Shown here in pieces: positions 1-11,379 of a DNA stretch of 64,000 nt; the first letter of the stretch is position 1, and the number at the start of each line of letters is the position of its first letter. The stretch spans positions 41,093,462-41,157,461 of the forward strand of contig NC_081182.1 of assembly GCF_029867415.1 (NCBI RefSeq), read 5' to 3'. The notes under the pieces are model-generated. The model had not been told where the DNA came from. It made no database searches and worked only from the letters and a program-made list of their open reading frames with translations. The translations under genes and the position numbers were made by a program. The DNA is from Vicia villosa. Taxonomy: Eukaryota > Streptophyta > Magnoliopsida > Fabales > Fabaceae.

Positions 1-92
1 TTAGAATAGTTAAGGGCATAATGAATATATGCAGCAGACCTATAAGGGACAAAAGTTATGTTAAAAAATAGGCGAATGTGTCCTCAACATAC

Positions 93-3000
93 CTTCAAAA
101 CAAGCTCTTCAAAGCACTGTTGTACGTTAACTCGAGTTTTAGCACTGCATTCAATAAATAGACAACCATATTCTCTTGCAAAGTCTACTCCCTCTTTCTT
201 TGTCACAACTCTATCACTCTCCTGCAAAGCAAATAGTGAAGTCAACTCTTCTAATTGGCCTCATGAGAGACAGTAACATGCTCTAATTCAATGCCCGAAT
301 CAGAACAATAATTAAATACCACATGTCGCAGAAGACTGGAGAAGTCTAAGACTCAAAAATTGAAATGATTCTTATAGGGCCATAATGGAAATGGATTTCA
401 GTATGCAAATGGCATCCTATAGTGGACCACTCAACCTAATTCACTACTTAAATTTACTTCGATACTAAACTCATACTACAACAAACCTGCCTCATGTTTC
501 TTATTCAAAGAAGAATCGAAGGATGATGACAATCCTACTAGAGTAACTAGAGAGAAAATAGAAAAGGAAGCAAAGTAATCACAGCCAAGAAACATAGAAC
601 TAAAACTGAAAAGTGAAAAATTAAAACACAACAAAACAGACCAAAGACAAGTTCACTAGACCAGAAGATCTCCATAATCCATTTGTGACACATTCAATAG
701 TAGAAACCATATGTTGACTTCCTCACAGGTTACGCCCGCAGTGAAATCAGAAAATTAACTATGTTCCATGACAAATGATGGGAGAAACTTCTGATCCAAA
801 ACTCAGCCATCAAGCTCTATCCATAAACATAAAGATGAGGTGCTCAAATGAAAATCTTGACATTATTAAAGAATACAAAAAATGAAGTGAGAGCATGATC
901 GTAAACTTCCCAAAAGAATATACCTTATCCACTTTATTTCCAACAAGCATCTTGATGCAGTCCTGATTTGTTGAATAAAGGTCTATTTCCTTAGCCCAGA
1001 CTTCAGAGAGATTTGTAAATGTATCTCGTCGAGTAACATCGTAAGCTGCAGCAATTTTTAGGAAAGAAATGCAGTTAAGGAAAACAAAATTTCAACAGTA
1101 CATCTACATTTTCCTAAGTTCAATAGACCAATCAACATAATGTATCTATACAGATATACAGGTCATTTCCAGGTGAATTAAGTTGATAACTTCAATGAGA
1201 ATGTTAGTTACTGGATTGGCACAGCTCCATTAGATGAAAGAGCACTTACTTAACAAGCCATGGCACGATATAGGTAGGAAAGTATGTTTTAAAGTGTGCA
1301 CCTGCAATTGTCATATTTAGAATAATAAAGAGGAGTAGTCATTCATTGGAGTTACTTAGGTTTGATGGGACTATAAAAATAGGATAATAAGGATAGAGGA
1401 GGTCATTTTGTACATTTGAATAGTTTCTGTGGAAAGAAAAATCCTTTGTTGAGGGGGAAACCCTATGGAAAAATTATATTCGACATTTCCTGCTTAATTT
1501 TCAATCATATAATTATGTTCATTTGATTCTAACTTTCTTCCACTACAATTTCTCCTGGTTCCTGACAAATTGGTCCGAACTGGCAAATCTTTTGCTGAGG
1601 GAGAAATGAAGGTGGCAGCAGTGTCATTGAAGGAAGCCATGATAATGAATTACAGCCTTGTCTGTGGGAATCTAACATTGATGAAATCAAAAAATGTTGA
1701 ATAAAGATAAGTTAAAAATGATGGTATAAATTAGGTTTGTTAAATAGTTAGAAGGGAATATAAATAAGGAGTTAGGATAGAAGGGGTCATTCCATAAATT
1801 TGGTAGCTGTTATGTAAGGAATATGAAAGGGGGCCCTTGGGGAGGATTCCATTTTCCGTTTCTGTTCAGTTTTCAACACTTGTATATTTTGTATCACTTA
1901 TATACTTCTTTCATGCAATTTCTCCAAGTTCAAAACAAATTGATCCAACTTGACAAACTTTCGTAGGGGGAGAAATGAAGGTGATAGTGTCATTGAAAGA
2001 GGAGACCAATGATCATGGATTATAGCCTTGTCTGTGGAAGTTTAGCATTTTTGAAATCAAGAAGACACCATATTGGTTTATAAAGATGTAGGGAATCAAT
2101 TGTGAAGAACAAATAGGGGAGCTAGGAACCCCTATGATCAAAAAGAGTGTTGAAGGGGTTGGTGTAGCCAAAAATATGATGGGCCAAGAGGTGGAGAAAT
2201 AGAAACTTTGTGTTGAAGGGAAAAGGGTGGAATCTTGAAACTAAGAGAACCAAAGGGAAATTGTAACCCTAAACGTGGAGCATACAATGGAAATATTGAA
2301 TGAGGTAATCAATGAACATGGGTCTTAGTTGTTTGAGATCAAGACGGGACTTAATGGAATTAATGAAACAATGGGGAACCTACAAATTCTAGGTGGGATA
2401 AAGAGAAACAAAAAAAATAAATAAATGGTCATAAACTGGGTGTGGCAGTGGCAGTAACAGTACCCGTTCTTAAGCAAGATAAATGGGTGATATAGCACCA
2501 ACCCCGCAGCTTGTGCCACTGAAAGGTTCTCACTAGAGGAAGTCGTCAAGAAAGGAAGGAAGGAAGGAAGGTGCATGAACAACCAAATACGAGGATGGAA
2601 TTGGAGCTCAATGCAGTGATAAGAATGCTTGAGATTGAGATTATGGTAGAGCCATGAGGAGAATGAGGTGGTGGTGATGGTGATGGTGGAGAAGGAACTG
2701 AGGATGGCCATTTAGAAGCAAAGTCGAAAAATAATGTAGAGGCTACAGGAATAATATGGAAATTGTGGCAGGGAAAAAACAAGGAGAAAATAGAACAGAA
2801 GAGGTAACCAAACAGAGATGAGAGGTCAAAAAGGGACAGAAACACATTACTGTGAGGGTGTGGCACAAAAGAAGAGTAGGAGTGTAAACCAAGGTTGGAT
2901 CTTGGACAATCAGGTAAGACCACTACCTCCCCTAGTACTATTAGACGTCAATCCACACTTGCAGTGGCCAGATGCTAGCCCCCTTGTGATAGCAATTGAG

Positions 3001-5001
3001 CCATTTTTAGAAGAGTTGCAATGGACACATAATATTGCAAATTTGATTTTGATGAGCAAGAAAGACAAAGGGGAAGGATGGGCATTTGATGCTTGATCTA
3101 ATGGGTCATACACTCATACTCACTCAGGTAAAGCCACTACCTCCCCTAGTACTCTCAGACATCGATCTACACTTGCAGTGGCCAGATTTCTAGCCCATTT
3201 GAGATAGCAACCGGGTCATTGTTAAGAGAATTACAATGGACCTATAATGTTGCAAATTTGATTTTAATCACCAAGAAAGACGGATGAGAAGGATGGGCAT
3301 TCGATGCTTGACCTAATGGGCCTCAAATACATTTTGATAATGGAATCCAAGAAATAAGGGTAACTAGCAATGTCTACAAACCAAATTTATTTTTGGAAGT
3401 AAAAAACAACCAAGTCTAGGGAATACAAGAAGGAAAGACAGTCATTCTTTTACTATGTCTGCAACAACATAAACCTAGGATAATCACACAGCTATTGCTA
3501 TTGTAACCTAACCTAACCTAACCTATTAGGATCCTGTTGTGGAAATTACATGAGTCAAGTCTATACAAACAATGGAAAGTAAAGAGATTTTAAGAGACAT
3601 AAAATTGAAAGGAGATGTCCGTTCAACTAAAGCTACAACAATGCGCAAAGAATTATGTCTTTCGTTTTCAAACTTGCGGACAAAGTTGTTATTGAAGGGG
3701 GTGGGTTTGTTAGGAAAGTCAAGAGGAGATAAAGTAATTGGGATTAGTTAGACTAGTTTGTTAGAAGGATTTTAAATAGGGAAAGTAAGATATAAGAGTT
3801 CATTGTGTACATTTGATTGCTGTTGTGATAGGAGAAGTCATTTGTGGAGGGAAATCCTTGTGGAGAATTCGATTCTCCATTTCCTGTTAAATTTTCTATA
3901 AGCACTTCTATTTATTTATTTTATTCTTTCTACCTTTCTCTCATTCCAATTTCTACATATTTCCTAACAATCATTATTGCATAGCTAACTTATAAAGAGC
4001 TACAATCATGATTTTCAACTCTCACAATAAGATAGAAGTGATATTCCAAGATTCTGCATGGGTGATGGAAAATTACTTAAAGGTGCATGGAGTTTATTAG
4101 CATGTAAGTAATCAATTAGTTAAAGCATAAATGCTCCAAAGATGCTCAAGAGCATCATGAAAAGATCAACTTTAAAATCACTTCTACACTAATCCTCATC
4201 CATTATAGTCACCAATTTCATCAATAATTTGAAAATATCATCTATACAGAAATCATTTGTTTTGATTATGTCAAACAACAAAAAAGCTTTAACCATGCAT
4301 CAAAATCATGACCGACTCAATATGGAAGAATATTGCCTTTAACTCCTATTAGCTAAGAACCAACTCCCGTTTACAATAATAACAGACAACACCAAATTGC
4401 CCTAACATAACAGCATAAAGACAGACTACTTATCTCTGTCATCACACAGAATGTTACAACAAATTCAAGTCTAGTTTCTCATGTTAAATTAACCATGACT
4501 CGGCACGACGCATCAATAAACAAATAAATGAAACTCACCCATAATGATCCCTTGTGCACCTCGGTAATAAGAACTCGTAAGTGTTCTGAATCTCTCTTGA
4601 CCAGCTGCATAATTAATCATCATATACACATTAAAACATAACCAAAGTAAAACAAATAAAAAAAGAATAAAGAAAAACTCATACCTGTATCCCAGATTGC
4701 AAGCTTCAACTTCTTATCACCAATAGTAACATATTTAACCTTAAAATCAACACCTACATTGAGAAAGCATGAAACTCTAGATCAATGCAGTGGTTATGAT
4801 GAGTATGACAATGACATTATCCTCACATGCATAAACTAAAATATTGATTGAGAAACAAAGGAACGAACCAATTGTAGGAGAAAGATCTTCGAAAGAATCA
4901 GAGGTGAAACAGAGGAGGAGACTACTCTTGCCAACTCCGGAGTCACCAATCATCAATAATTTGAACAAGTAATCGAATTCCTGGGTTGTACTCGAATCCA
5001 T
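93..5001 (-). CDS. RABC1: Rab GTPase, RABC1/Rab18-like (3' end outside window)
   Basis: Small GTPase expected to act as a membrane-traffic switch. Exons on the minus strand: 5001-4869, 4753-4685, 4604-4539, 1045-924 and 221-93. They total 519 nt (173 codons) and end in phase 0 at a GT donor, so the last exon lies before base 1. Seen: P-loop GDSGVGKSS (about residues 19-27), switch region [27 protein letters not shown] and ECSAKT, which covers all G boxes. The N-terminus ([14 protein letters not shown]) and the [16 protein letters not shown] segment resemble RABC1 more than RABC2. The prenylated C-terminal cysteines cannot be seen. Intron 3 (1046-4538) is unusually long because of a retrotransposon relic. 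The subfamily call is from memory of the Arabidopsis proteins. Confidence 0.92.
1738..3969 (+). mobile_element. Non-autonomous LTR retrotransposon relic in RABC1 intron 3
   Basis: A complete LTR lies at 3708-3969. It starts TGTTAGGAAA and ends TTTCCTAACA, a perfect 10-bp terminal inversion with TG..CA ends. A purine-rich tract (gaagggggtggg, about 3693-3705) sits just before it, as a polypurine tract should. Diverged copies of the same LTR occur at about 1738-1937 and 1305-1567. Each is followed by a similar stretch (aattggtccgaactg after the first), the position expected for a primer-binding site. No long ORF remains between the LTRs. The element is antisense to the host gene. The presence of three LTRs suggests a solo or tandem remnant beside the main copy. 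Superfamily not determined. Confidence 0.7.
2911..3325 (+). repeat. About 213-bp direct tandem duplication inside the LTR relic
   Basis: Two diverged copies (about 2911-3122 and 3124-3325) share caggtaa..ccactacctcccctagtact, tccacacttgcagtggccag, tgcaaatttgatttt and ggatgggcatt.gatgcttga. Both are internal to the retrotransposon relic. The short ORFs across them are not conserved between copies, so no coding call is made. Confidence 0.75.
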
Positions 5002-5368
5002 CGCAATTAACTGATTAGATCATAAAATAATGATTAAATTAAATAAGCGAAATTGAATCTCGGTTTCAATTCCTTTGATTCGAGAATGGATTCAAGGATC
5101 ACTGGCATCAATAACTGAATGAGAGAAAGATTTGCGTACCTAATAGTAATTAAGAAGAAGATGAAATGATAGAAGAAGAAAGGACATTTGATTGAGAATG
5201 AAATTTTAATGAAAAAGGAACCGTGTCCGAATTACCAGGTCGGCGTTCCACTATCTTTCTCTCTTATTTTTTTCTTTCACTCATATAAATTAAAAAGTGA
5301 ATGAAATAAAGTTATACAGTATATTTTGGTATGGAATGTTGTTTCTTTTTTTCTAGAGAATAAATAAA
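5002..5368. other. RABC1 5' flank
   Basis: This is the 367 bp between the RABC1 start codon and transposon A. It should hold the RABC1 5' UTR and proximal promoter, read right to left. No TATA box or other motif is convincing. Element A therefore sits within about 0.4 kb upstream of the gene. Confidence 0.5.
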
Positions 5369-6017
5369 GAAAATTTCTTTACCCACCTCCCTATAGGTGG
5401 TCACCTCCTGCGAAAAATCAAAACTACCCCTGCTTCGGAAGTTCATTTCCGAAAGCGTGTTTTTTAAAAAAATTGACTTACTTCGGAAGTTCATTTCCGA
5501 AACAATTATTTCGGAAGTTCACTTCCGAAATACTGCGATTTCTGCAGATTTATCAAAACACTCCCCCTCCCCCAATCATTTACCCTAAATCAAAACAAAA
5601 AGTGGCAGAGGCGAAAATTTGTGCAAACAGAATTCCAAAGCTGCATCAAGGCTCCAATCACACTGCTAAACAACATTCAAAAGCCCTCAATCCTAACACT
5701 TTGTAAGTTTTGAAATTTTTAGATCTATTATTCAAATGCATGTTATTTAGGGTTTTAATTGCATAAATGATATATGGCTAGGTTGTTAGTAGTATTTAGG
5801 TTGTTTAGAAGCATTTTGATTTGGTTTGAAGGTTGATTTAGGGGTCTGCCATGGAAGTTGTAGGAAATTGCATCGCAGGGGTGTTTCGGAAGTTCATTTC
5901 CGAAAACACCTCCCTCCCAGTTTTCGGAAATGAACTTCCGAAATGTATCAGAAGTTCAAATTTTTTTGTTTTTTATTTTGTCTCGCATATTAATCGATTT
6001 CAATTGTTTACAGGAAC

Positions 6018-6281
6018 ATGTCTTCTAGAGAGGGCGCTAAGGGAAGAAAGGATTCTTCAAAGAAAGAGGTGAAAGAGGTGAAGGAGGTGAAGGAGGTGAA
6101 GGAGAAGAAGAAGGTTTCGACCGGCTCTACTTCTCGTTCCCAGGGGGCCCGGGGCCCGGATGCTCAAGCTCAGTCTTCAGGCGTGAGAGTCGTGATCAAC
6201 GCTGATGGTTCTGAGACTGAGTGGGATGAGGATTGGTATAATTATCTTCATTCGGAGGAGTTCGCTCGTCGGGAAGAATAA
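6018..6281 (+). CDS. Lys/Glu-rich small ORF carried by element A
   Basis: An 87-codon ORF starts at the ATG in GAACATG, directly after a plausible splice acceptor (tttacag, ending 6013). The matching donor GTAAGT is at 5703. The protein is hydrophilic. Residues about 16-32 repeat the unit KEVKEV, and the C-terminus is acidic with W/Y residues (ETEWDEDWYNYLHSEEF). I recognise no domain. Element B keeps the same leader, intron and ATG but continues differently. This could be a real small transposon-encoded protein or a captured host exon. Expression is unproven. Confidence 0.35.
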   Translation: MSSREGAKGRKDSSKKEVKEVKEVKEVKEKKKVSTGSTSRSQGARGPDAQAQSSGVRVVINADGSETEWDEDWYNYLHSEEFARREE

Positions 6282-6431
6282 CGTGTTTTTTTTTGTTTGA
6301 TGTGTATTTTGTAACGCTCATCGGGCAGAATAACATGTTTTTGTTTTGTTCTGATTTCGGATTGTATCGCACAGTGTATTTGTATTGGATTTATCATGTT
6401 AGTTTTTGGAAGTGGTAACCGGGGTCGGAAC

Positions 6432-6712
6432 ATATGACGGATGAGGTGGATGTCTGGAGGAAGTAGAACTGGAGATACGTCCACCACGAGACAAAGTAGC
6501 CAATCAATGTAAGCTATAGTTTATGATTATCATCTGGGGAGGTCATTTCTAAAAAATCAAGATTAAAAATAATAAGATTTTTTTTCCAATTTTTTGTAAT
6601 GACGTCCCCTGATGATAATGATAAATTATAGCTTACATTGATTGGCTCATTTGTCTCGCGGTGGACGTACCTCCGGGTCTTCTTCCTCAGGACATCCACC
6701 TCCTCCGTCATA
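6432..6712. repeat. Foldback (about 115-bp arms) inside element A
   Basis: The left arm (about 6432-6550) reads atatgacggatgaggtggat, then gtccacc.cgagacaaa, then ccaatcaatgtaagctata. The right arm (about 6598-6712) carries the complement of each block in reverse order. The loop is about 47 bp of A/T-rich sequence. A transcript would form a long imperfect hairpin. Confidence 0.8.
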
Positions 6713-7348
6713 TGTTTCGGCTCCGGTTACACCTCCTCCGTCATTTGTTACTTTCAGTTGTACGTATTTTTATTAAAATAATAAATAAACCTTTTGAAAT
6801 TTGGAAGCCTTTTTTTCTCCCCACCACTCTCTCATCCCCACCTACCCGTGTTTAACAATATGTAACTTTAATTTTATGTAATATTATCGTTGTAATTTTC
6901 ACCCGATTAAATAAAGCGAATTGTTCATTTTCTTCTGTCCAGACCTATTTTCGGAAGTGCATTTCCGAATTCCTCCAAGGGGGGTGCGCTCGGAGATGAA
7001 CCTCCGAAACACCACATTTTCTGAAAAGTGACTTTATTTCGGAGATGCATCTCCGAAATCAATATTTTATATTAAAAAAAACACGTTTTCGGAAGTATAT
7101 TTCCGAAAACACCTTTTTCAAGAAAAAAAGTACAGTTTCGGAAATGAACTTCCGAAACAAGGGGTATTGTGGTAAATTCACCGGAGGTGGCCAAGAAGGT
7201 TGGGAGGTGGGTGAAGAAATTCTCTAAACAAATAAATACATATCTACTATCCAGCTATTAGTACTAGAAGATGTCACCAGTCTATTAAAAATGTCTTTTG
7301 TTCTTTTAAAATTTACAAAATAAAAAAGAAATATTAGTACTTATATAA

Positions 7349-7527
7349 CGGACTTGGATCCTCTCCTTCAATTTATTCTCTCCAACTATCTCCTTCATAT
7401 TTTTCTCTCTATCTCTCTATTATTTTCTCTCTCTTCTTCTTTTTATCATTTTTCTTAATACCATTAATTTAATTACTCTTGCTTTTGGTGAAGGAGAGAA
7501 AAGGAGAGAAGGAGAGGATCCATGGTG
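7349..7527. mobile_element. Small hAT-like MITE
   Basis: The terminal inverted repeats share GGATCCTCTCCTTC (left at 7355, complement on the right at about 7507-7520). The element is flanked on both sides by TTATATAA (7341-7348 and 7528-7535), an 8-bp duplication. Because TTATATAA is itself palindromic, it could instead be part of the TIR. The interior is CT-rich and non-coding. A further partial terminus (ggatcctctccttctctc) follows at about 7543-7560. Confidence 0.6.
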
Positions 7528-7557
7528 TTATATAAGCATCATGGATCCTCTCCTTCT

Positions 7558-7643
7558 CTCACACTCAAATAAAGTGTTGACACTTGGAAATAAAAAATCA
7601 CTCACACTCAAATAAAGTGTTGACACTTGGAAATAAAAAATCA
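7558..7643 (+). repeat. 43-bp perfect tandem repeat, 2 copies
   Basis: The unit (7558-7600) contains ctcacactcaaataaagtg and ttgacacttggaaataaaaa. It is repeated without change at 7601-7643, so the duplication is recent. No gene is nearby. Confidence 0.9.
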
Positions 7644-7917
7644 CTTCCTCATTTCAAATTATATTTTCTCTTCGTATACAAATTAAACTATTTCTATCTT
7701 TCACTCTCTTTATTAAACACCCTATGCACTTCACAATTTTCATTTTAATTTTTTTTCCTCAATTTTCTTTTTCTCTTTTTATTTTTTAAAATATAAATAA
7801 ATTAATAAATTGAATCTTTTTTAATGGAACAAAGAGAAATATGTAAAAATTTACTCAATCGAAAACATAATTATTTTAAGATTATTAAAAAAAATATTCA
7901 TAATTATTAAAAAAAAT

Positions 7918-8440
7918 TAAATGTCAAAACTTCTACTTTATTGACGGGTCACTATCATCAAAATACATTTTTTATTTTAATTAACAATTGTCTTTATTTA
8001 TTTAAGACACAAAATTCTTATTTTCAAATGTCAAATTTTTTATTTTTTTCACAGGACATTATCAGCAAAATACATATTTTATTTTAATTAACCATTGACT
8101 TTATTTAAGACACAAAATTCTTATTTTCAAATGTCAAAATTTCTACTTTTATCACGGGACACTATCAACACGATTACTTTTTTATTGTAAGTAACAATTC
8201 TATATAAATACACAAATGAATGACAATTCAATATATATTCATTGTTGCATAAAATTATTATTTAGCTTTGTTATGATTTTAACAATATCTATTTCAAAAT
8301 CATATTACATCTTGCTCATTATAACTTTGTACTTGTCTTTAATGTTATGGGACACAACAAGTTAGATCCAAGTAACAAAACATGTATAAATGTTAATTGT
8401 TAGATCCAAGCAACAAAACATGTATAAATGTTAATTTGCA
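7918..8440 (+). repeat. AT-rich minisatellites
   Basis: About 2.5 diverged copies of a roughly 110-bp unit span 7918-8205. They share aaatgtcaaa.tttctactt, cgggacactatca and attttaattaac. A separate 40-bp unit (gttagatccaagtaacaaaa and similar) is duplicated at 8361-8440. Non-coding. Confidence 0.7.
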
Positions 8441-10090
8441 TTTGATAAAGTGAAACTAGGCACAATCAGTTAGATATAAACAAAAAGACATACATAAATT
8501 GACCCTTTCAATGATGCAATATTTTAAATATTAATATGTATTCTAATCTTTTCATTGTAATATGATTGATCAACCGATTCATTCTTACTCTCAAGATAAT
8601 TTGTTATTTAGTAGGTGTTGAGTTATCACTCATTTGCATTTGTTTTGAATGTTGAAAATGTGAATGAAATACTTTATCAAGTGTCATGGGACACAACCAA
8701 TTAGATTCTAAGCAGTTAAACATACATAAACATAACTCACAATTTGTAGTATAGTTTTACATTACTAAATAATTTTTATCCGTGCGTATAATATTATATT
8801 TTATAAAAATGATTTTTTTAATTACAAAAGTTAAATACATTGTTTCAGGTCAGCCCAAACGGCCCAATAAAAACGACAATTCAGAATATCTCAGTATTGA
8901 GGAATAGGGAAACTGTCGTTACAGGTTTTGTAACACTCTCATCATTCTCATCTTAGCCGGCTGTTAGAATTTATTTGATAGTAAGTGGTACCTCTTTGAC
9001 CTCTCTCATTTGCATTTGCCATGAAATTCACCTGAGAGCTTCTCGGATAACCTTCATCAGCATCTTGCTCCACATATGAATATCCTACATTATGAAATGT
9101 TTATTGATTCTGACAAAATCTTGTGATGGATTCATCTGATCATTTTCAGGTTGCGCCACCACAACTATTTCTACTAGCTCATATTAAATTACAACGAATA
9201 AGAAAGATAAAGTTACTTAAACAAGTAATACACAATTTAAACTAATCTATTCTATAAGAAAAGCAGGGTCTTCCCACCAAATTTTACTGGTAGTCTTCAA
9301 AATTTCCAATTTATTCATAGTTTATTATTCCATTTTCATATATATATTCTCATGTATTCCCTTAATCATTTATTTTGTTGTAAATCATATTTTTATATAA
9401 TCATGCCGGACGAAGTGAAGTATGAAATATTATGTTAGTATTGATGAAGTTTTTTTTTTAGAAAATCTTTCCAAATGCATTATAGAAACCATTTACTCAA
9501 TAAAATATAATTTTTTTCTATTCTTTTGTCATATATTTTTTGTGTTTGGCATTAAGATATTTCATGATTAACTAAAATAATAATTTACCTAATATAACTT
9601 TTATTTTGAAACTTCTAAGTATAATAAATATAATTTTGATTTCTAAAATATAAGAAAATTTATTGGATCAAAAACAATTATGTGAGTCCACAAGGTTGTA
9701 TGTTCCACGTTCCAAAACGGAAAAAAAATTACTTTAAAGAAATGAGAAAATAACCATTAAAATTTAAAATATTATATTATAATAAAATTTAATTATTGGT
9801 AATAAATTTAAAATTTTTAAATAATAATTAATGCTGCATTAATAAGAAGAAAATCAATTTAAAAAGTTTATTTTAATAAATTTAAATATTGACATAAGAA
9901 ATTTATTTTGAAATAGAACAAAAAGGTGAGAGGATGAGTCTACTTCTAGACTTAAAAGTAACTTTTGATCTACTATCTAATAAGCTCACTCAAGTTGTCA
10001 AGCCTAATATAAAAAAATATATAAAAAATATATGATATAAAATTACTTTATAATAATTTACAACATCTTCTTCACACTACTACGAGTGTT
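8441..10090. other. AT-rich gene-free stretch
   Basis: No ORF, splice-site series or RNA gene is recognisable. The sequence is A/T-rich with scattered short repeats such as gttagat..aagca.ttaaacat. It probably represents old transposon debris. Confidence 0.5.
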
Positions 10091-10093
10091 AAT

Positions 10094-10250
10094 AAGCATA
10101 AGTAATATAATAAAACATAAATAGTGTATGAATAAATAGTTATAGAATGAAACATAAGTACTGTATGAATAAATAATTATAGAATGAAACATAGGTACTA
10201 TATGAGTAAATAGTTATAGAATGAAACATAAGTAATGAATGAATTAATAG
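10094..10250 (+). repeat. About 46-bp minisatellite, roughly 3.5 copies
   Basis: The repeated unit carries aaataattatagaatgaaa followed by cataagtactgtatgaat, with a few changes per copy. Non-coding. Confidence 0.75.
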
Positions 10251-10442
10251 TATCAAAATTGTATGATATTTTTATTAATCATACGATTTGTTTGTCATTT
10301 ATAAAATTTAAAATTTTAACGAGACAAGTTAATCAATGATCAATATATATTTATTTATATATGATATAAAATAATTGAAATATTAAAATTTAAAACTTTA
10401 ATGGGTCAATTCATTTCAAATACGAAATAATATATTATAGAT

Positions 10443-11110
10443 ACACACGGGTACTTATTTGGTACGCGCATATGGTATTGATATTAACACATTTAATTAA
10501 ATATTAAATAATAACGAGAATAAGTTTACTATTTATTAAAATATTTTATAAATAATTCCAAAAAAAATTATATATAGAATTAATTAACTGCTGATTCAAA
10601 TACTCTTATATATGGAATAATATATTTGATTGGTAAATTGATTTTAATCAATTATATTAAATAGTTATTACTAATTGAATGATATAATATGATTAAATAT
10701 TTATTCACTATAATTTGTCAATTTAAGATTTTTATTATTATAAAACATTTTAATTATCATCAAATATTTTTAAACAATATTATTTTTATAAACAAAACTA
10801 AGTTTATTATTGATTAATATATTTTTATAAATAGTGTCAAAACAAAAATAATATTTATTATTTTTATAGACGGAAAAATATATTGTTGATTCAAATCCTA
10901 ATTTCTTATAGACGAGAACATGACGTTATTAATCAAAATATTGAATATTAAGGACAACATAAAGTTATTAATCAAAATATTTAATATTAACAGAAATGTG
11001 AAATTAATGATCAAAATATTGAATATTAACGAGAATATTAAATTACTGATCAAAATATTAAATAATAACGGGAACATGAAGTTACATATCAAAATATTGA
11101 ATAATAAATG
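10443..11110 (-). mobile_element. Helitron-tail relic with AT minisatellite
   Basis: cacgggtacttatttggtac at about 10446 followed by gcgcat matches the sub-terminal part of the Helitron tail at 34920-34946 (cacgggtactggtatggtac then gcgcat). The hairpin and CTAG end are missing here. Downstream, 10910-11110 is a roughly 45-bp minisatellite built on atcaaaatattgaatattaa, in about four copies. Its period being near a multiple of three gives repetitive peptide ORFs in several frames (NIKLLIKILN-like), which are artefacts. Confidence 0.5.
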
Positions 11111-11379
11111 AATTTATGTATACTGTATATGAAAATAGTTTATGATTTTTTATAGATATTAAAAACACTATATTTTAAATATATTAATTAGTATTTATTT
11201 TTATTTCTATTTTGTAATTATATTTTTTGAAATTGTATAAAATAGGAGTATTGAGTTTTTTTTTTGACCGAATAGGAGTATTAAGTTATGCATGATTATA
11301 ATTTGTTTTTTGGTATAATGCATGATTACAATTTTGAATTCGTTAGATTGCTCTTAACAAAAATTCAAAATAATCACAG

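Larger units (their letters stand above)
5369..7224 (+). mobile_element. Mutator-like TIR element A with palindrome arrays
   Basis: Terminal inverted repeats: the left end starts GAAAATTTCTTTACCCACC and the complement of the right end starts GAGAATTTCTTCACCCACC. Flanks 5361-5368 (TAAATAAA) and 7225-7232 (TAAACAAA) form an imperfect target duplication. Ten copies of a 20-bp palindrome (consensus TTCGGAARTKMAYTTCCGAA) sit at 5434, 5482, 5510, 5885, 5923, 6950, about 6990, 7038, 7088 and 7137. The element also contains a leader exon, an intron (5703-6013), a small ORF and a large foldback. No transposase is present, so it is non-autonomous. The Mutator-like call rests on TIR type and on the 8-9 bp duplications of the sister elements. 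Confidence 0.75.

Noticed and set aside
2325..2923. Two overlapping minus-strand ORFs of 125-128 codons
   Set aside because: Low-complexity Phe/Ser/Pro-rich translations within the LTR relic, unlike any family and overlapping each other in different frames.
3508..3530. Short aaccta/cctaa tandem resembling a telomere repeat
   Set aside because: The unit is CCTAA, not the plant CCCTAAA, with only about four copies inside the LTR relic.
10898..11111. Repetitive Ile/Asn/Leu-rich ORFs on both strands
   Set aside because: They come from the roughly 45-bp AT minisatellite; no start context, and the repeat phase explains the open frame.
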